Assembly: GCF_029894425.1 (NCBI RefSeq)
Contig: NZ_JARXYJ010000001.1
Location: 2,852,001 to 2,916,000 of the forward strand
Length of the DNA: 64,000 bases
Source: Streptomyces sp. SAI-127
GTDB lineage: Bacteria > Actinomycetota > Actinomycetes > Streptomycetales > Streptomycetaceae
Direction: 5' to 3'
Shown one piece after another: positions 33,201 to 42,819 of the stretch. The position numbers were made by a program, and so were the translations under genes. Position 1 is the first letter of the stretch. Every line of letters begins with the position of its first letter. Below the pieces are notes generated by a model, which saw nothing but the letters and a program-made list of their open reading frames with translations, had not been told where the DNA came from and did not search any database.

Positions 33201-36200
33201 GCCGGGTCGAGTTCGGCGGCGGCGGCCCGGGCTTCCTCGTCCAGCAGCCGTCGCCAGTCCTCCCCGTCCGTGTCCCCGGCCCACGCGGCGCGCCGGATCA
33301 GGCCGTCCGTGCGCAGGGGTTCGCCGGCCACCAGACCGGGCTCGGGTTCCTGAACCAGGCAGGACCGCAGGACGGCGTGGTGGTCCAGTACCGCGGTCAC
33401 GGTCGCGGTGAGCCCGGCCTCGTCCACGTCGGGCGGCAGGGTCAGCACCATGCTCTGTGCGAAGGCCGCACAGTCCCCACCGAGTTGGAGGACGTATCGC
33501 GCGATCGGCGACAGCGGCATCCACCCGGCGGCGCCGCCGTCGAGTTCGGCCAGCGCCGTGCCTCGCTCGCCGGTGGTGTCCGCGGCCGCGGCGAGGCGGG
33601 CGACGGTCCGGTGCTCGAACACCTGCCGGGGGTCGATTCCGATGCCGGCCGCGCGAGCCTGTACGGCCACCTGGATGGAGCGGATGCTCTCTCCCCCGGC
33701 GGCGAAGAAGTCGTCGTCCACGCCGACCCGGTCCAGCCCCAGCACCTCGGCGTAGATGGTGGCCAAGATCTCCTCGACCGCCGACTCCGGGGCCCGGTAA
33801 GTCTCTGACGTCGTGTCGGGCGCGGGCAGGGCGGCACGGTCCAGCTCACCGGCGTCGGTCATCGGCAGCCGGTCCAGGACGACGAGCGCGGCGGGCACCA
33901 TGGGTTCCGGCAGCCGGCGGGCCGCGAAAGCCCGCAGTTCGGCGACGGAGACGCCTGCCGTCAGGTCGACATCGGTGTCGCCGGTCGCCCCGGAGGCCGC
34001 GACCACGTATGCCACCAGCCGCCGTTCGCCCCTGGCCCCCTCGCTCGGCAGGACGACGGCCTGTGTGACACCCGGGTAGGCCAGCAGCGCCGTCTCCACC
34101 TCGGCCGGTTCGGCGAGGAGACCGTCCACCCGCACGCGCGTGGCGGTCGTGCCGACGAACTCCAGCGCCCCGTCCGGGGTGATCCGCGCCAGGTCACCGG
34201 TGCGGTACATCCGCGCGCCGGGTGGCCCGAAGGGGTCCGGAACGAACCGCACGGCGGTCAGCCCGGCGTGTCCCCGGTAGCCGCGCGCGACACCGGCACC
34301 GGCGACGTACACCTCGCCCACCGAGCCCGGTGGCGGCGGTGTCAGACCGGGCCCGAGCAGACGCACATGGGCGAGGGGAGTGTCCGTGGCCGTCTCGGAG
34401 CTCCCGTAGAGGTCGGCCAACGCGAGGGACCGGGGCAGTTGGGCGGTCCACTCGGCCAGCCGTGCCCTGTCGGGGCGTTCGCCGACCAGGAGCACGGTGC
34501 GGGACCTCGCGTCGGAGTCGGGTCGTTCGGCGGCGGTGTGTGCGTGCGTGACCAGCGCGTCGAGCGTGGCCGGATCGAGGGTGAGCGTGGTGACGGTGCC
34601 GTCGGCGAGCAGTCCCCACAGCGCGGCGGGAGACCGCCGTACCTCCTCCGTCACGACCGCCGTGCGGCCGCCGTTCAGCAGGGCCGCGCACACTTCCCAC
34701 ACCGCGATGTCGGTCGCGGGCGAGTGGCTCCAGGCCACTACGTCGTCCCGGCCCGGACCGCGGTCGGCGCTGGTGGTGATCGACGACAGTACGTTGCGGT
34801 GGGTCAGGGCGACGCCGCGCGGCCGCCCGTCCGGGCCGGACACGGACAACAGGAAGGCCAGGCCGTCGGGGTGCGCGAGGTCGACGCCGGCCGTCTGCTC
34901 GCCGGTGTTCTCCTGCGGCGGGAGAAGCAGTCTCGGGATGCCGACGGCGGGCAGCCGGTCGGCGCACGCCACGTCGGTCAGCACCAGTCGTGGGGCGGCG
35001 TCGGCCAGGACGAGGGCGGTCCGGTCGGCGGGGTGGGCCGGGTCGACCGGCAGACAGGCCCCGCCGGCCTTGAGCACGGCGAGGGCGGCCACGGCCCACT
35101 CCGGGGAGCGCGCAAGGGCGATCGCCACGACGCTCTCCGGGACGACGCCATAGTCCATCAGGACGTGGGCCAGGCGGTCGGCTCGGGCGTCCAGCTCGCG
35201 GTAGGTCAGCTCCGCCGGGCCGTGGACCAGCGCGACGGCATCCGGTGTCTCCGCCACCCTCCGGGCGAACTCGCCGGTGAGGGTGGTCTGCGGCACAGGT
35301 GAGGCGGCGTGGATCCGCCCGCCGGTCCGCTCGCCAGGGGTGCGGACATCGACGGCGCCCACGGGCAGCGCAGGGTCGGCCACGACCTGGCGCAGCACCC
35401 GGACGTACCGGTCCGCGATCCGTTCGACGCCGGCCCGGTCAAACAGGTCGGTCGCGTACTCGATCCCGCCGCGCAGCCCCCGCCCCTGGGCGTCCGGTCC
35501 CACGTTGAACAGCAGGTCGAACTTCGACGTGCCGGTGGAAGCGAAGGTCCACTCCGCGCGCACCCCGGCCAGGTCGAACCCTGGCAATACGTCCTGCCAG
35601 GCGAACATCACCTGGAACAGGGGGTGGTAGCCGAGGGAGCGCTCGGGGTTGAGGTGCTCGACGAGCTGGTCGAACGGCGCGTCCTGGTTGTCGTAGGCGG
35701 CCAGTGCCTTGGCTCCGACCTGCGCCAGCACGCGTTCGAACGGCTGGTGCGGGGACAGCCGCACGCGCAGCACCCAGGTGTTGACGAAGAAGCCCACCAG
35801 GTCGGCGAGGACCTCGTCCGTGCGGCCCGCGATGGGCGAGCCAAGGGCGAGGTCGTCCCCGCAGCCCATCTGGTGGAGCAGCACCGCCAGCGCCGTCTGC
35901 AGCACCATCGACGGCGTGGCACCCCGGTCACGAGCCAACTGCTGTACTGCGTAGAGCAGTTCGGGTTCGACGCCGAACTCGACGACACCGCCGCGGTGGT
36001 CGGCCACCTCCGGGCGCGGTCGGTCGGCCGGCAGCCGCATCGGCTGCGGCAGGCCCGCGAGTTCGCGCTGCCAGTACGTCAGCTGGCGGGCCAGCAGGCC
36101 GTCCGCGTCGGGTCCGTCCGCCAGCAACTGCCGCTGCCAGAGGGTGTAGTCGGCGTACTGCACGGGCAGTGCGGGCCAGTCCGGAGCAGTGCCGCGCAGC

Positions 36201-39200
36201 CGGGCCGTGTACGCCGTGGACAGGTCCCGTCCGAGCGGCAGGACGCTTTCACCGTCCCCGGCGATGTGGTGGAGGACCAGGACCAGTACGTGCTCCTCGG
36301 CGGAGAGGCGGAGCAGGTCCGCGCGGACCGGTAGGTCGCGGGCGAGGTCGAACAGCCGAGCCGCCGACTCGGTCACCGCGGCGTCGAGCGTCTCCGGCCG
36401 GGCCTGCAGGACGGGGATGTCGATCACGGCCTCGGCCGCGGGGATGACCCGCTGGTGGGGGACGCCGTGCTCGTCCTCGGCGACCACCGTGCGCAGGGCT
36501 TCGTGGCGGCCGACCACGTCCCGCAGCGCGGCGCCGAGGGCGGCCGGGTCGAGCGGGCCGCTCAGTCGGAACACCGCGGGGATGTTGTAGTCGGCCGACG
36601 GCTCCTGGAACCGGTGCAGGAACCACAGCCGCCGCTGTGCGTAGGACAGCGGCAGGCGGTCCGGACGCTGCGCCGGCCGCAGCGGCGGGCGCGCGGGGGC
36701 CTCTGCGTCCAGCCGGCCGGCGAGTTCGGCGACGGTGGGCCCGGCGAAGACCACGCCGATGGAGAGCTCGGCACCCAGCTCGGCCCGGATACGGTTCACG
36801 AGCCGGGTGACGAGCAGCGAATGGCCGCCGAGCAGGAAGAAGTTGTCGTCGACGCCGACCCGTTCCACACCGGTCAACTCGGAGAACAGCCGTGCGAGGG
36901 TCTCCTCGCGCGGTGTGCGGGGTGCCCGGTAGCGCTCGTGGTGGAGCTCCGGGTCGGGCAGCGCGGCGCGGTCCACCTTGCCGTTCGGGTTGATCGGCAG
37001 TCGGTCGAGCACGACGAAGGCCGCGGGCACCATGAACTCCGGCAGTCGGTCGGTCAGGAACCGGCGCAGGTCGTCCACGGCCGGCGGCTCGGCCGCGGCC
37101 ACATAGGCCACCAGTTGCTTCCCGCCGCCCGCGCCCGGGTCGTCGCGGGCGACCACGACGGCCCCGGAGAGCTCCGGGTGGCTTTCGAGGGTGGCGGCGA
37201 TCTCGCCGGGCTCGATCCGGAAGCCGCGGATCTTGACCTGGTCGTCGGCGCGGCCGACGAACACCAGCTCCGCGTCGGCCGTCCACACAACGACGTCCCC
37301 TGTGCGGTACATCCGCTCGCCCATCCCGCCGTAGGGGCAGGCGACGAACCGCTCCGCCGTCAGCGCGCTTCGGCCCAGGTAGCCCCGGGCGAGGCCGGAA
37401 CCGGCCAGATACAGCTCACCGGGGCAACCGGGGGGCACCGGCCGCAACGCGTCGTCCAGCACGTAGGCGCGGGTGTTGTCCATCGGGCGGCCGATCGGGA
37501 TGTCGTCGCCGGCGTTCCCCTCGGTGCCCACCGGGTGGCAGGTCGCGTAGACGGTCGTCTCGGTGGGGCCGTAGACGTGGACGAACGTCGTCCCCGGGCA
37601 GGCGCGCACCGCCGTGCGGACGGTCTCGGGGCTGACCCGCTCGCCGCCCGTCCACACCTGGCTCAAGCCGGTGAAGCAGCCGGGATCCTGCTCCACCAGG
37701 AGGTTGAAGAGTGCGGTCGTCAGAAACACCGACGAGAGGCGCTCTACGGCCACGAGGTCCGCGAGCGCGGCACAGTCGAGGTCCCCAGGGGGCGCCACGA
37801 CGATGCGTCCGCCGTGCGCCAGCGGCACCCAGATCTCGTACGTCGACGCGTCGAAGACGTGCGGCGACCGCAGCAGCACCCGTTCCTGGCCGGACTCCCA
37901 CCGCTCATCCAGCACAAGGTCGACGATGTTTCGGTGGGTCACACCGATGCCCTTGGGCACCCCGGTCGATCCAGAGGTGTACATGACGTAGGCGAGCCGG
38001 TCGGCCTGACCGCCCTCGCTGATCGTCTCGTCCGGCAGAGCACCCGGACTGTCCAGAAGGACCGAGGGGCAGACGGTGTCGGGGACGGCACCGACATGTG
38101 CGGTGGTGGTGAGCGTCAGCACCGGACGGGCGTCGCGAACCATGCGCGTCACCCGCTCGGGCGGGTACCCGGGGTCGATCGGCAGGTAGGCGCCGCCCGC
38201 TTTGAGGACCGCGAGCAGTGCCACCACCAAGTCGGACGACCTGGGCAGCACCACCGCCACCAGGGAGTCGGGGGTGACGCCGCGCCGTCGCAGCCCGGCA
38301 GCGAGCCGATCCGAGCGTTCGTCGAGTTCCCGATGGCTGAGCGAGGTCTCACCGTCGACCACGGCGACCGCGTCGGGCGTGGCGCGGGCCTGCCGCCGCA
38401 CCAGGTCCGGAACGGTCCGCTCGGGGGTCGGCCTGGTGGTGTCGTTGACCTCGGTGACCAGCAGGTCGCGATGGTCCGGCCGGACCACGTCGAGCCGCCC
38501 GACGGGCACGTCGGGCCGGTCCGCCACGGCGCGTGTCAGCTGGAGCAGTTCCTCGGCGAGCAGCCGCAGTTCGGCGGCGCCGTAGAGAGACGGCGGGGCA
38601 TCCAGGCGGATGTTGAGGTCTCCGCCGTCGCGACCGTCGTGGTACGTGGAGATCGTCAGTTCGTCGACGGTGCCCCATGCCCCGCTGTACAGGTGCGCCC
38701 GGCTGCCCGCGAAGTCGAGCGCGGTGACGTACGGGATCACGTTGACCAGGACTCCGAACGGGCTCCGCGTGGTCCCGACCGCGCCGGTGCCGCGCTGAAT
38801 GTCGCTCACGTGGTGCCGGGCGTGGGCGAACACCACCCGGCGCTCCGCGGCCACGGCAGCGGTGATCTCGGCGAAGCTCGCCGAGACCGGGACCCGGGCC
38901 CGGATGGGCACCACGTTCATGGTCAGTCCGGGGGCGCGCTGCACTGCCTCGTCCCGGTTCTTCGTACTGAGGGAGAACACCAGTTCACGCAGTCCGCACC
39001 GTCGGCCGAGGTAGGTGGCCGCGGCTGCGGCGAGGAAGGCCGGCATGCGTACGCCCAGGTCACCGGCCGCCTTCTCCCACGCCGCCGCCTCGCTCCCGGG
39101 GACGGCCACCACGCGGCTCACCACGCCGATGGCGTCGCTCAGGCCGGCCCAGCGGTCCGCCGGCTCGGTCCGCTCGTGAAGGCCGTGGCCCAGCAGCCGT

Positions 39201-39844
39201 GACGCGGTGGTGCCGAGACCTGGCAGCCGGGCCGGTGCGGTGCCCTGCGCCAGGTAGTCCTGCCAGAAGCGCGCGTCGTCGGTGTACCGCTGCGACGTCC
39301 GGTACCGCCGGTCGGCGTCCACGATCCCCTCGGCTCCGTCGAACCGTGCCTCGGGCACGGGCCGTCCGCCGACCAGTGCGGTGTAGATCTCCGCCGTACG
39401 ACCGGACAGCAGGGACATCACGCCGTAGCCATCGGCCACCACGTGGTGGAACACCTGCACCAGCAAATGCCGGGCGGGCGCGAGGCGGATCACGCCGACG
39501 CGGTACAGGAGGTCGCGGGCCAGGTCGAAGGGGCGACCGATCAGGTCGGTGAGGAGGGTGTAGGCGGCCGCTTCGGGATCCGGTCGGTCGCTGACATCGT
39601 GCAGGAACGGGCGCAGTCGGCCCGGGTCGCCGATCACCTGCCGGAGTGCGTCCCCCTGCTCCACGAAGTTCACGAGCGTGGCATCAGCCTCGTGGAACAC
39701 CTGCCGGATTGCGGTCTCCAGGACGCCCGGATCGACGTCGCCGACGATGTCCCAGAGCATCGACGCGTTGTTGGAAAACTCCGGAGCCATTTTCTGTGCA
39801 AGCCACAGTCCTTGCTGGGCCGACGACACGCCAAACGAACGCAA
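21251..39844 (-). CDS. NRPS, modules 1-5 (C-A-PCP, C-A*-PCP-E, C-A-PCP, C-A-PCP-E, C-A-PCP)
   Basis: A 6197-residue NRPS. Approximate domains: C1 1-470 (HHVVADG); A1 473-960; PCP1 968-1040; C2 1061-1505; A2 1518-2005 (degenerate); PCP2 2018-2085 (GGES); E1 2101-2548 ([11 protein letters not shown]); C3 2580-3028; A3 3041-3531; PCP3 3545-3615; C4 3630-4075; A4 4088-4585; PCP4 4595-4665 (GGDS); E2 4680-5128; C5 5161-5600; A5 5618-6095; PCP5 6115-6178. Codes by eye: A1 DAYFWGVVYK (unassigned); A3 and A4 DVFSVAAYAK (piperazate); A5 DILQLGLIWK (glycine). C3 and C5 follow E domains and carry [18 protein letters not shown], the DCL form. A starting C1 implies an acyl or aminoacyl donor in trans. A GTCC-N8-GGAC palindrome lies about 95 nt upstream. 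Confidence 0.96.
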   Translation of the reverse strand: MRSFGVSSAQQGLWLAQKMAPEFSNNASMLWDIVGDVDPGVLETAIRQVFHEADATLVNFVEQGDALRQVIGDPGRLRPFLHDVSDRPDPEAAAYTLLTDLIGRPFDLARDLLYRVGVIRLAPARHLLVQVFHHVVADGYGVMSLLSGRTAEIYTALVGGRPVPEARFDGAEGIVDADRRYRTSQRYTDDARFWQDYLAQGTAPARLPGLGTTASRLLGHGLHERTEPADRWAGLSDAIGVVSRVVAVPGSEAAAWEKAAGDLGVRMPAFLAAAAATYLGRRCGLRELVFSLSTKNRDEAVQRAPGLTMNVVPIRARVPVSASFAEITAAVAAERRVVFAHARHHVSDIQRGTGAVGTTRSPFGVLVNVIPYVTALDFAGSRAHLYSGAWGTVDELTISTYHDGRDGGDLNIRLDAPPSLYGAAELRLLAEELLQLTRAVADRPDVPVGRLDVVRPDHRDLLVTEVNDTTRPTPERTVPDLVRRQARATPDAVAVVDGETSLSHRELDERSDRLAAGLRRRGVTPDSLVAVVLPRSSDLVVALLAVLKAGGAYLPIDPGYPPERVTRMVRDARPVLTLTTTAHVGAVPDTVCPSVLLDSPGALPDETISEGGQADRLAYVMYTSGSTGVPKGIGVTHRNIVDLVLDERWESGQERVLLRSPHVFDASTYEIWVPLAHGGRIVVAPPGDLDCAALADLVAVERLSSVFLTTALFNLLVEQDPGCFTGLSQVWTGGERVSPETVRTAVRACPGTTFVHVYGPTETTVYATCHPVGTEGNAGDDIPIGRPMDNTRAYVLDDALRPVPPGCPGELYLAGSGLARGYLGRSALTAERFVACPYGGMGERMYRTGDVVVWTADAELVFVGRADDQVKIRGFRIEPGEIAATLESHPELSGAVVVARDDPGAGGGKQLVAYVAAAEPPAVDDLRRFLTDRLPEFMVPAAFVVLDRLPINPNGKVDRAALPDPELHHERYRAPRTPREETLARLFSELTGVERVGVDDNFFLLGGHSLLVTRLVNRIRAELGAELSIGVVFAGPTVAELAGRLDAEAPARPPLRPAQRPDRLPLSYAQRRLWFLHRFQEPSADYNIPAVFRLSGPLDPAALGAALRDVVGRHEALRTVVAEDEHGVPHQRVIPAAEAVIDIPVLQARPETLDAAVTESAARLFDLARDLPVRADLLRLSAEEHVLVLVLHHIAGDGESVLPLGRDLSTAYTARLRGTAPDWPALPVQYADYTLWQRQLLADGPDADGLLARQLTYWQRELAGLPQPMRLPADRPRPEVADHRGGVVEFGVEPELLYAVQQLARDRGATPSMVLQTALAVLLHQMGCGDDLALGSPIAGRTDEVLADLVGFFVNTWVLRVRLSPHQPFERVLAQVGAKALAAYDNQDAPFDQLVEHLNPERSLGYHPLFQVMFAWQDVLPGFDLAGVRAEWTFASTGTSKFDLLFNVGPDAQGRGLRGGIEYATDLFDRAGVERIADRYVRVLRQVVADPALPVGAVDVRTPGERTGGRIHAASPVPQTTLTGEFARRVAETPDAVALVHGPAELTYRELDARADRLAHVLMDYGVVPESVVAIALARSPEWAVAALAVLKAGGACLPVDPAHPADRTALVLADAAPRLVLTDVACADRLPAVGIPRLLLPPQENTGEQTAGVDLAHPDGLAFLLSVSGPDGRPRGVALTHRNVLSSITTSADRGPGRDDVVAWSHSPATDIAVWEVCAALLNGGRTAVVTEEVRRSPAALWGLLADGTVTTLTLDPATLDALVTHAHTAAERPDSDARSRTVLLVGERPDRARLAEWTAQLPRSLALADLYGSSETATDTPLAHVRLLGPGLTPPPPGSVGEVYVAGAGVARGYRGHAGLTAVRFVPDPFGPPGARMYRTGDLARITPDGALEFVGTTATRVRVDGLLAEPAEVETALLAYPGVTQAVVLPSEGARGERRLVAYVVAASGATGDTDVDLTAGVSVAELRAFAARRLPEPMVPAALVVLDRLPMTDAGELDRAALPAPDTTSETYRAPESAVEEILATIYAEVLGLDRVGVDDDFFAAGGESIRSIQVAVQARAAGIGIDPRQVFEHRTVARLAAAADTTGERGTALAELDGGAAGWMPLSPIARYVLQLGGDCAAFAQSMVLTLPPDVDEAGLTATVTAVLDHHAVLRSCLVQEPEPGLVAGEPLRTDGLIRRAAWAGDTDGEDWRRLLDEEARAAAAELDPAAGVMARMVWFPTARRLLVVLHHLVVDGVSWRVLVGDLAAAWRVVCGGGVPVLAVGSTSVRRWAHALVEEASRPGRVAEVAWWRGMLAGGDPLVGSRGVDPVVDVVGTVDSVRVELSAGVTGALVRGVPGAFRCGAGDGLVAALAVAVRAWRGGGGSSVVLRLEGHGRQEEVVAGADLSRSVGWFTSMFPMRVDVSGVDVGEVVSGGGVVGGLVKSVKEQLAAVPDKGLGYGLLRFLNAETCGELAGLPEGQITFNYLGDLARTPSGSGHDGWVPAPEAGGLQAPPAADMPVMSALDVTAAVTGEEPRLSAVFSFPTGVLSAAEVQRLADLWVAALEGIAGHVSGPGAGGLTPSDLPLVTVSQQDIDRWEARYPRLADVWSLTPLQSGLLFHAALADTSFDAYRIQLVFHLSGPVDADRMRAAGQALLDRHTSLRTAFVTADDGEPVQLVVDGVTLPWREINLADLPADGVGRAVDRFLAEDLGDHFALDTPPLLRMTLLRTGTERAELVLTSHHLLFDGWSLPVLMTELLRLYTTAGDPAALPRPRDFRQFLDWLARRDPAASEWAWADELDGVEEPTLLAPVLTGPGTAPGDDPVGIGRLDVPLSAADAMLLTRRAADLGVTVNTVLQSAWGLLLAQLTGRQDVVFGVTVSGRPAEVAEVDTMIGLFVNTVPARVRFTPGDTVGDLLTGLQRRQAALLEHHHHPLTELHRLTGLDVLFDTLVAYESYPVDRAGISEANTAAGVEITGIRPFTVTHYPLTLLAAADPHLRVTLQYQRQVLGPETAEDLAERLGHVLCLLTGDPATPLAALDTLLPGERDHLLHAHNDTSVPLPDLTVVELTARQAARTPGAVAVADEHDSLTYRELEAEANRLAHALIARGAGPESVIAVALPRSARLVTVILGVLKSGAAYLPVDPDFPGTRLDHVLSDARPLLILTDEATCAALPCPDLPRLLLADAIPATADTDPGRRARPGNAAYVMYTSGSSGTPKGVTITHRNVVNGVLGLLDSPGMPSGGRTLAGTSISFDVSVFEMFTTLSTGGTVDVVRDVLALGERENWSGGVLSTVPSAFGELAGRLAGRVTADAVVFAGEGLSAGLADRVRQTLPGARVVNAYGQSETFYATTFTLPDDRDLPADAAVPIGLPLGNVRVYVLGPGLQPVPAGVPGELYVAGACVGRGYLGRCGLTAERFVADPFGPPGARMYRTGDLGRRNAHGELEYTGRADAQVKVRGYRIEPAEVEATLAEHPAVGQVVVVARAAGAERRLVAYVTPVGPVPAEEIRAFAETRLPSYMVPSAVVLLDRFPLTPSGKLDRRALPEPEFTGTTYIAPRTRGEDALARLFAEVLGADRVGVDDDFFALGGHSLLATRLVGRIRADLGAEVPIRAVLEAPTVARLAARLRDGARVRPALTRAQRPDRIPLSYAQRRMWFIDRFEGPSATYNLPLAVRLHGPLDVPALGSAVLDVLARHESLRTLVTEDEAGTGYQRVIPVDQVMPDIPVLPATEDDVPRLVAEFAAHEFDLYTELPLRIRLLRLASDTHVLVLVVHHIAADGGSAAPLTRDLSAAYAARHAGRAPAWPDLSVQYADYTLWHAELLGAENDQDSLLAEQFAYWRAELADAPGPITLPADRPRPAVAGHQGDRIAFSIDADLMAAVDELAQSHGATTAMVLQAALAVLLHQLGAGDDITIGSPIAGRTDEALTDLVGFFVNTWVLRTGLSGNPSFTRLLEQVRGKALAAYDHQDAPFERLVELLNPDRSTAYHPLFQVMFAWQNTAPLDLDLPDLRVTAEPVPALTAKFDLLVNLAPDPDGGASGALEYATDLFDRQSVERIGDRFLRVLRRVVTEPETRVGAVDALDDGERDRLLGEVNDTHAPLPELTVAGLFTRQAERTPDATALVWRDTELTYRQLHTRAARLARTLSGRGVRPEALVAVALPRTPHLVVAMLAVLMSGGVYLPVDPAHPSRRLGHILADARPHLVVTDTATAAELPLDGLPRLTLDRPYDASERNPLGARPDNLAYLMYTSGTTGTPKGVGITHEALTNGVLALIRTVGVTERTRMLAGTSVNFDVSLFEMFTTLCAGGTVELVRDALVLGEGDQWTGGVLSTVPSVLAGLADDIAGRAGVDTVVLAGEALTTRLARQVRTALPGARLINAYGQSESFYAGAFEVADADALPDTGVVPVGRPLANMRMYVLGAGFAPLPPGAVGELYVGGLVGRGYRGRAGLTAERFVPDPFGSPGARMYRTGDLARITTDGQIECVGRADAQVKVRGFRIEPAEIEAVLTGHPGVAQAVVTAREEAGGGKRLVGYVVPVGPGTLEDVDLTAGMSVTELRGHVAARLPDYMVPSAFVVLDRLPLNANGKLDRAALPEPESAGGAYRAPASVPEQVLAGVYAEVLGLDRVGVDDDFFAIGGDSIRSIQVVARAKTQGLSITPRQVFECRTVAELARAALQEGADGGAPVLAELPGGGVGWMPLLPMARYLLELGGSHDRYAMSMVLELPDGITEDGLTATLAAVVERHDVLRSTLTTEPEPGLVVGAPGSVDAAAWLRVVDVGAADAWERRTAAELDAAAARLAPAAGVMGQFVWLRPTAGPGRLLVVLHHLVVDGVSWRVLVGDLAAAWRVLCGGGVPVLAVGSTSVRRWAHALVEEASRPGRVAEVAWWRGMLAGGDPLVGSRGVDPVVDVVGTVDSVRVELSAGVTGALVRGVPGAFRCGAGDGLVAALAVAVRAWRGGGGSSVVLRLEGHGRQEEVVAGADLSRSVGWFTSMFPVRVDVSGVDVGEVVSGGGVVGGLVKSVKEQLAAVPDKGLGYGLLRFVNAETCGELAGLPEGQITFNYLGQFTAADMPGRAEGWRAITTVGAPAPDSDLPVMSALEISAAVTGEEPRLSAVFSFPTGVLSAAEVQRLADLWVAALEGIAGHVSGPGAGGMTPSDLPLVTVSQQDIDRWEARYPRLADVWPATPMQSGLLFHSMLAGSSFDAYHVQLVLHLEGTVDPDRMRAAGQALLDRHANLRTAFVTDSYGRQVQLVLERVELPWRVYDLRTPDALEQLLAEDHATHFRPDVPPLLRMTLVSTGPDRAELVLTAHHALFDGWSLPLLMKDLLRLYGTGGDASKLPRTRGYSDFLTWLSGRDRAESLRAWARELDGLQEPTTLVPGAGAEAAHGGLAQLEVPVPPDVARELSRRAAELGVTMSTLVQGAWAVLLGRLTGRRDVVFGATVSGRPHAVPDAEEMVGLFVNTLPVRVRYAPGDTFTDLLTALHDRHAALMDHHHCGLPEIQQQAGLGTLFDTLVLFESYPIDRAGLTEANTAAGIAITGIRPSTGTHYPLIVAADAAPHLRVGLQFRPEHVTEERARDIAGRLARVLTGIAADPDAPIGSVQVLDPAERNLLLREYNATARPVPTQTVLDLFERQARATPDSAALVFDGVTVTYRQLDSRANRVAHWLVERGVGPERRVALALPRSADLVVAVLAVLKAGGAYVPVDPDHPAARTAFVLRDAEPTLVVDTDALTRDFTRYPDIAPDVRRAVADQLAYIIYTSGSTGTPKGVAVSHASLGNFLSAMAGRFPLRPHDRLLAITTTAFDIAALEMFLPLLSGGTVVMAAKEDVAQPAALAGLIERHGITVVQGTPSLWQMLVSHDPERLRGVRALVGGEALPADLAEALLSSADEVTNLYGPTETAIWSTASPVTRAPGPPPIGRPIANTRVYVLDEGLSLVPPGVVGELYIAGAGVARGYIGRPGLSAGRFVADPFAPGERMYRTGDLVRWRPDGALDYLGRADFQVKVRGYRIEPGEVEAALLSHPEVARAVVTARDAGPGDRRLVGYVVRRTDGRAGERESGALAAELREHLAARLPDYMVPSAVVVLSEIPLTPNGKVDRRALPAPDYAPAATRPPRTPEERALCRLFAEVLGLERIGLDDDFFAFGGHSLLATRLIGRIRAELGVDVPIRTFFGHSTVAALSTRWTDLSASVRPRLRKMTEE
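24322..24567 (-). repeat. E2-C5 junction block, copy of 32062-32307
   Basis: Nearly identical over ~246 nt to 32062-32307 (offset 7740). It encodes the end of the epimerase ([18 protein letters not shown]) and the linker into the next C domain ([22 protein letters not shown]). It is separated from the larger duplicated block (24681-25413) by ~113 nt of diverged sequence with a 6-nt length difference, a pattern of patchy gene conversion. Confidence 0.85.
24681..25413 (-). repeat. Near-identical epimerase segment, copy 1 (module 4)
   Basis: 733 nt matching 32427-33159 with no indels and about five base differences by eye (offset 7746). It covers the central and C-terminal half of the E domain, from HHLVVDG to FNYLG. 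Its sense strand uses many GGT, GAT, GTT, TTG and GGG codons, whereas flanking NRPS sequence is dominated by GGC, GAC, GTC and CTG. The plus strand is accordingly CCACC-rich. Confidence 0.92.
32062..32307 (-). repeat. E1-C3 junction block, copy of 24322-24567
   Basis: Partner of the block at 24322-24567, encoding the E domain end and E-C linker of module 2/3. Identity stops abruptly at both ends. Confidence 0.85.
32427..33159 (-). repeat. Near-identical epimerase segment, copy 2 (module 2)
   Basis: Partner of 24681-25413. Outside this block the two E domains diverge (for example the N-terminal parts ending ...[13 protein letters not shown] versus ...[14 protein letters not shown]). The homogenised core is therefore a recombination or gene-conversion tract rather than a recent whole-domain duplication. 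Confidence 0.92.
33830..35290 (-). other. Inactivated adenylation domain of module 2
   Basis: An A-domain fold is recognisable (YRTGD and the flanking C and PCP are intact), but core motifs are lost. The A3 phosphate loop, normally TSGSTGxPKG, reads [12 protein letters not shown] (about 34801-34865). A5, normally YGPTE, reads YGSSE (about 34395-34415). A8, normally GRxDxQVKxRG, reads [11 protein letters not shown]. The A10 lysine of GKxDR is Glu (AGELDR; GAG codon at 33845-33847). The reading frame is open throughout, so the domain is expressed but should not activate an amino acid. The WE(V)CAALLNGG stretch resembles the free-standing A domain at 45813 (WEIWAALLNGG). Confidence 0.85.
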
Positions 39845-39924
39845 GGTTCTGCTCCCTCGTCACTTCAATTCCCGGATCGACGCGGACTCGCGCATTTCTC
39901 ACTCTCAGCCGCGCACACCTGGTC

Positions 39925-39978
39925 GGTCAATGTCGGTGCTGTCCTGCCGGCAGGACAGCGCGGAATTCCCTAGGGAAT
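39925..39978 (-). promoter_or_regulatory. NRPS promoter region with palindrome site 3
   Basis: CTGTCCTGCCGGCAGGACAG (39939-39958) is a perfect 20-bp palindrome and the best copy of the GTCC-N8-GGAC element. Reading toward the NRPS gene, TTGACC (39925-39930) follows 8 nt later as a -35 candidate, with a GAGAGT -10-like hexamer 18 nt on; this layout suits an activator bound just upstream of polymerase. A second perfect palindrome, ATTCCCTAGGGAAT (39965-39978), abuts it. The ~220-nt gap 39845-40063 contains no gene. Confidence 0.65.
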
Positions 39979-40063
39979 GCGCGGCACTGCGGAGTTGAAT
40001 CGGTTACGCCGCTGCGCCGTTCACCCGTGGAACCGCGGGGCATTTCGAGAAACGGTCACCCAT

Positions 40064-40558
40064 TCATGGCCGGGGCGCCGCGTGGGGCAGGGTCACGACG
40101 ATCGGCGACTCGACGGCCTCGAGGTCCTTCGGGTCGAGGATCACGGACCGGTCGAGCACGCCGGCGTTGAAGAAGATCCTTTTCTGTGCGAGCAGACGGG
40201 CGTCCATGCTCAGCGGCAGTCCGAAGACGGAGCCGACGGACGGCAGTTCCCCGAAGGAGCAGCCGGTGGCCTCCCTCAGTTCACCGCCGCGGGCCATGCG
40301 AAGGCGCTTGGCCTCCAGGGGACCGGCCAGCGCATCGAGATCACCCCGCTGGTCGCCGGGCAGCACATGGATGAGCAGGTCCTTGCCACCGCCGCGGCGG
40401 TGGCGTCGCAGGAGCAGCGCCTTCGCCTGTTCGTGCAGTGCCGAACCCACCACCCGGCGGTATTCCTCGGCGGAGGCGGCAGGCGGATGCTCGATTTCCT
40501 GAAAGGGCACTCCGTTGTTCCTGAGATGGTCGACCAACCGGTGGTAGACCTCACTCAT
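40064..40558 (-). CDS. YbaK/EbsC-type aminoacyl-tRNA deacylase
   Basis: A 164-residue INS/YbaK-superfamily protein. MSEVYHRLVDHLRNNGVPFQEIEHPP is the family's N-terminal helix and strand. A KxLLL-like core (EQAKALLLRR) follows, then HVLPGDQRGDLDALAGPLEAKRLRMARGGELREATGCSFGELPSVG, which matches the conserved D.....AK..R.A...EL...TG...G...P.G pattern. Such proteins hydrolyse mischarged aminoacyl-tRNA, for example non-proline residues from tRNA-Pro. It lies between the flavoprotein genes and the piperazate-using NRPS, so a plausible job is clearing piperazate or another analogue from tRNA as self-protection. Family secure; role inferred. Confidence 0.88.
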   Translation of the reverse strand: MSEVYHRLVDHLRNNGVPFQEIEHPPAASAEEYRRVVGSALHEQAKALLLRRHRRGGGKDLLIHVLPGDQRGDLDALAGPLEAKRLRMARGGELREATGCSFGELPSVGSVFGLPLSMDARLLAQKRIFFNAGVLDRSVILDPKDLEAVESPIVVTLPHAAPRP

Positions 40559-40654
40559 CGGCCGGTCCTTCGTGGTCGCGGGGCAACGGGCATGTGGACC
40601 GAGTCCTCCTCGGGAAGATCGAAGCGGCGCGCAGGCCTGGGATCGGACACCGCT

Positions 40655-40930
40655 TCACAGGCCAACGTGGATCCCGATCTGGCAGGGCACCGAGGACGGC
40701 CACATCCCGAACGGGGCCGCCCCGCCGGAATCGGCCGCGAGTGCGGCGCGGACGATCTCCGCGTCCTGCGGCCCGAGAATGATCTCGAACTGGGCTGCCC
40801 GTCCGGACAGACCGCCGTCGGAACCGAGTTCGACGTGTAACGAGACCTCGCGGTCGGCGCCCATGCTGATCGTCAGCGAACCGTCGACGACTCCGGGAAC
40901 CGCCGTGGGGCGGGTGTCGCTGTGCCTCAT
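40655..40930 (-). CDS. Unknown 91-residue protein coupled to the ETF gene
   Basis: No family recognised. The protein has hydrophobic/acidic beta-like strands (DGSLTISMG, EVSLHVEL, AQFEIILGPQDAEIVRAALA) and a C-terminal GMWPSSVPCQIGIHVGL with its single Cys. No signal peptide or membrane helix. Its ATG overlaps the ETF stop as ATGA (40927-40930), strong evidence for a real, translationally coupled gene. It is followed after ~96 nt by the YbaK gene. It could be a small partner of the diiron oxidase/ETF pair; this is speculation. Confidence 0.75.
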   Translation of the reverse strand: MRHSDTRPTAVPGVVDGSLTISMGADREVSLHVELGSDGGLSGRAAQFEIILGPQDAEIVRAALAADSGGAAPFGMWPSSVPCQIGIHVGL

Positions 40931-42750
40931 CGCGTACTTCCTCTCGCGAGCAGGGGGGTGCCGTGCGGGAGCCCGTGCTGTTCCACGGCGGTCACGAGCC
41001 GCGCGACGGCGTCCCGCCAGTCAGCGACCACCCCGACGTCGACGGCCTCGAACAGGGGAGCCGTGGGATCGCTGTTGATCCCCAGGACGAGACCGGCCCC
41101 GCGGGCGCCGGCCATGTTGGTGAACTTGCCGCTGGTGCCGATCGCGACGTACAGCCGTGGTGCCACGCTGCGACCGGTCACACCGATCTGGCGGGCGCGG
41201 GGCTGCCATCCCCGGTCGGTGACCTTGCGTGTCGCGGCGAGCTCGGCGCCCAGTACGTGCAGCAGGGGGTCCAGCAGGGGGTAGTCCTCGGGCGGTACGG
41301 CCGCCCCCAGACACACCACGGCCGGGGCGACCTCCAGGGCTTCGAGGTCGTCGTCGAACTCGCGGACGCCACCCCCTGCTTCTCGCCGGCGGACCACGAC
41401 CAGGTCCGGCGCCCGCCTGGCGACCGCGCCGCGCGGCACGAGCAGCCGCAGCGTGCCCCCGCGGACCGTCGCGAACCGGGTGGTGGACCGGCAGGTCACC
41501 GCGGCGACGAGACCGCCACTGAACGCCGGTTTCCAGCAGACCAGTTCGCCCTGCGGGTTCGTCATCACGTCGACGGCGTCACCCACCAGGCCGGCCCCCA
41601 GCCGAGCGGCCACTCGTCCGGCGATCTCGCGTCCCCACATGGTCGACGGGGCCAGGACGGCCCAGGGGTGACGGGCGGAACACCACGCGGCGAGCCCCTC
41701 GGCGATGTCCTGCTCGGCATCCGAACCGGTGATGGTGCCGACCGTGTCGGCGCCCCACGACCCGGCGAGCACCGGAGACGGCGGAGCCGGGCCGAGGGCC
41801 ACGACGCGCCTGCCGGTGGATGCCGCCAGCAGGGCGGCGCGCCCCAGCAGCTCCCGGGTGAGCCGGTCACGGCCGGGTTCGGCCAGCACGAGGACGTCGC
41901 CGGAGCCGCTGTCCCCGGACGGCTCGGGCACCGGGAGCAGCGGTGGCTCGGGAGCGGTGTCGAAGGCGCCGAGTTCGGCCAGCTTGACCACCGCGCGCTC
42001 CACCTGGGTGTCGACGTCGCCGTCGAACCGGAGCCGCAAGCGGGTGCCGTCGAGCCGGCGGCTGGCGCCCACCACCGTCATGCTCGCCGCGTCGCCCCAC
42101 GGTCCCGGGCCCAGCTCGGTCGCGTTCATGCGGCGGATGCGGTCGGCGCTCACGCCGGCGCGTTCGACGGGGGCCGCCTTCGCCGGGTGGATCAACCGCT
42201 CCGCGCAGGTGAGCAGCGCGGGCAGCGGCAGTTCGGTCCGCAGCCAGCCGTCGTCGTGTTCGCAGCGCACGACGAGAGTGGTGTCCTTCAGCGTCAGCTC
42301 GCGCACGCCGGCCGCCATGGGCAAGTCGAGCAGTTCGGCGATCTGCGCGGGCGTCTGACCCGTCTCCGCGTCGACCGAGTTGCGTCCGCAGAGCACGAGG
42401 TCGAACGGGCCCAGCCGGAGCAGCGCTGCCGCCAGCGCACGTGCGGTGGCCAGGGTGTCGCTGCCTGCGAAGACCTCGTCGCTGACCAGTACGCCGTGTG
42501 CGGCGCCGCAGGCGACGGCCTCGCGCAGGCAGTCCTCGGCCGCCGGCGGCCCCAGGGTGAGGACGACACATTCGCCGCCTGACTCGCGTGCCAGTTCCAC
42601 GCCCTTGGCCACGGCGCGTTGGCAGTAGGGGTTCATCTCCAGCTGCTGCCCGGTCCGCTCCAGCCTGCGGTCACCGCCCAGCCGCAGGCTCTCGAAGTTC
42701 GGCACCTGCTTGACGAGAACCGCGATCCTCAACGGACGTACCACAGTCAC
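40927..42750 (-). CDS. Fused electron-transfer flavoprotein (EtfB-EtfA in one chain)
   Basis: A 607-residue protein joining both ETF subunits. Residues ~1-265 are beta-like: IAVLVKQVPN, NPYCQRAVAKGVEL and GRNSVDAETGQTPAQIAELL. After a Pro/Ser/Gly-rich linker (~270-290), residues ~290-600 are alpha-like: VLVLAEPGRD, the FAD region YVAIGTSGKFTNMAGARGAG and INSDPTAPLFEAVDVGVVADW. Bacterial ETFs are normally two proteins, so the fusion is unusual. It should carry FAD and shuttle single electrons between a dehydrogenase and an oxidase or quinone. The gene just upstream encodes a diiron oxidase-like protein and the one downstream is coupled by ATGA, so the ETF may feed that enzyme. No intact acyl-CoA dehydrogenase is in the window. 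Confidence 0.93.
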   Translation of the reverse strand: MTVVRPLRIAVLVKQVPNFESLRLGGDRRLERTGQQLEMNPYCQRAVAKGVELARESGGECVVLTLGPPAAEDCLREAVACGAAHGVLVSDEVFAGSDTLATARALAAALLRLGPFDLVLCGRNSVDAETGQTPAQIAELLDLPMAAGVRELTLKDTTLVVRCEHDDGWLRTELPLPALLTCAERLIHPAKAAPVERAGVSADRIRRMNATELGPGPWGDAASMTVVGASRRLDGTRLRLRFDGDVDTQVERAVVKLAELGAFDTAPEPPLLPVPEPSGDSGSGDVLVLAEPGRDRLTRELLGRAALLAASTGRRVVALGPAPPSPVLAGSWGADTVGTITGSDAEQDIAEGLAAWCSARHPWAVLAPSTMWGREIAGRVAARLGAGLVGDAVDVMTNPQGELVCWKPAFSGGLVAAVTCRSTTRFATVRGGTLRLLVPRGAVARRAPDLVVVRRREAGGGVREFDDDLEALEVAPAVVCLGAAVPPEDYPLLDPLLHVLGAELAATRKVTDRGWQPRARQIGVTGRSVAPRLYVAIGTSGKFTNMAGARGAGLVLGINSDPTAPLFEAVDVGVVADWRDAVARLVTAVEQHGLPHGTPLLARGSTR

Positions 42751-42776
42751 ATCCCCTTCGTCGTCTGCGGGAACGC

Positions 42777-42813
42777 CCGGGAGCCCGCCGCCTCGTGAGC
42801 AGCGGGCTCCCGG
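42777..42813 (-). terminator. Intercistronic hairpin between oxidase and ETF genes
   Basis: CCGGGAGCCCGC (42777-42788) pairs perfectly with GCGGGCTCCCGG (42802-42813), a 12-bp stem with a 13-nt loop in the 69-nt gap. It could be a partial terminator or an RNA-stability element setting the oxidase:downstream ratio, rather than the operon end, because all the following genes share its direction. Confidence 0.6.
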
Positions 42814-42819
42814 TTCCGG

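Noticed and set aside
31745..33808. Plus-strand frame rich in Pro/His/Thr opposite the module 2 epimerase
   Set aside because: It is an antisense artefact of the unusual GGT/GTG-rich codon tract; the same pattern appears at the duplicate tract near 25 kb.
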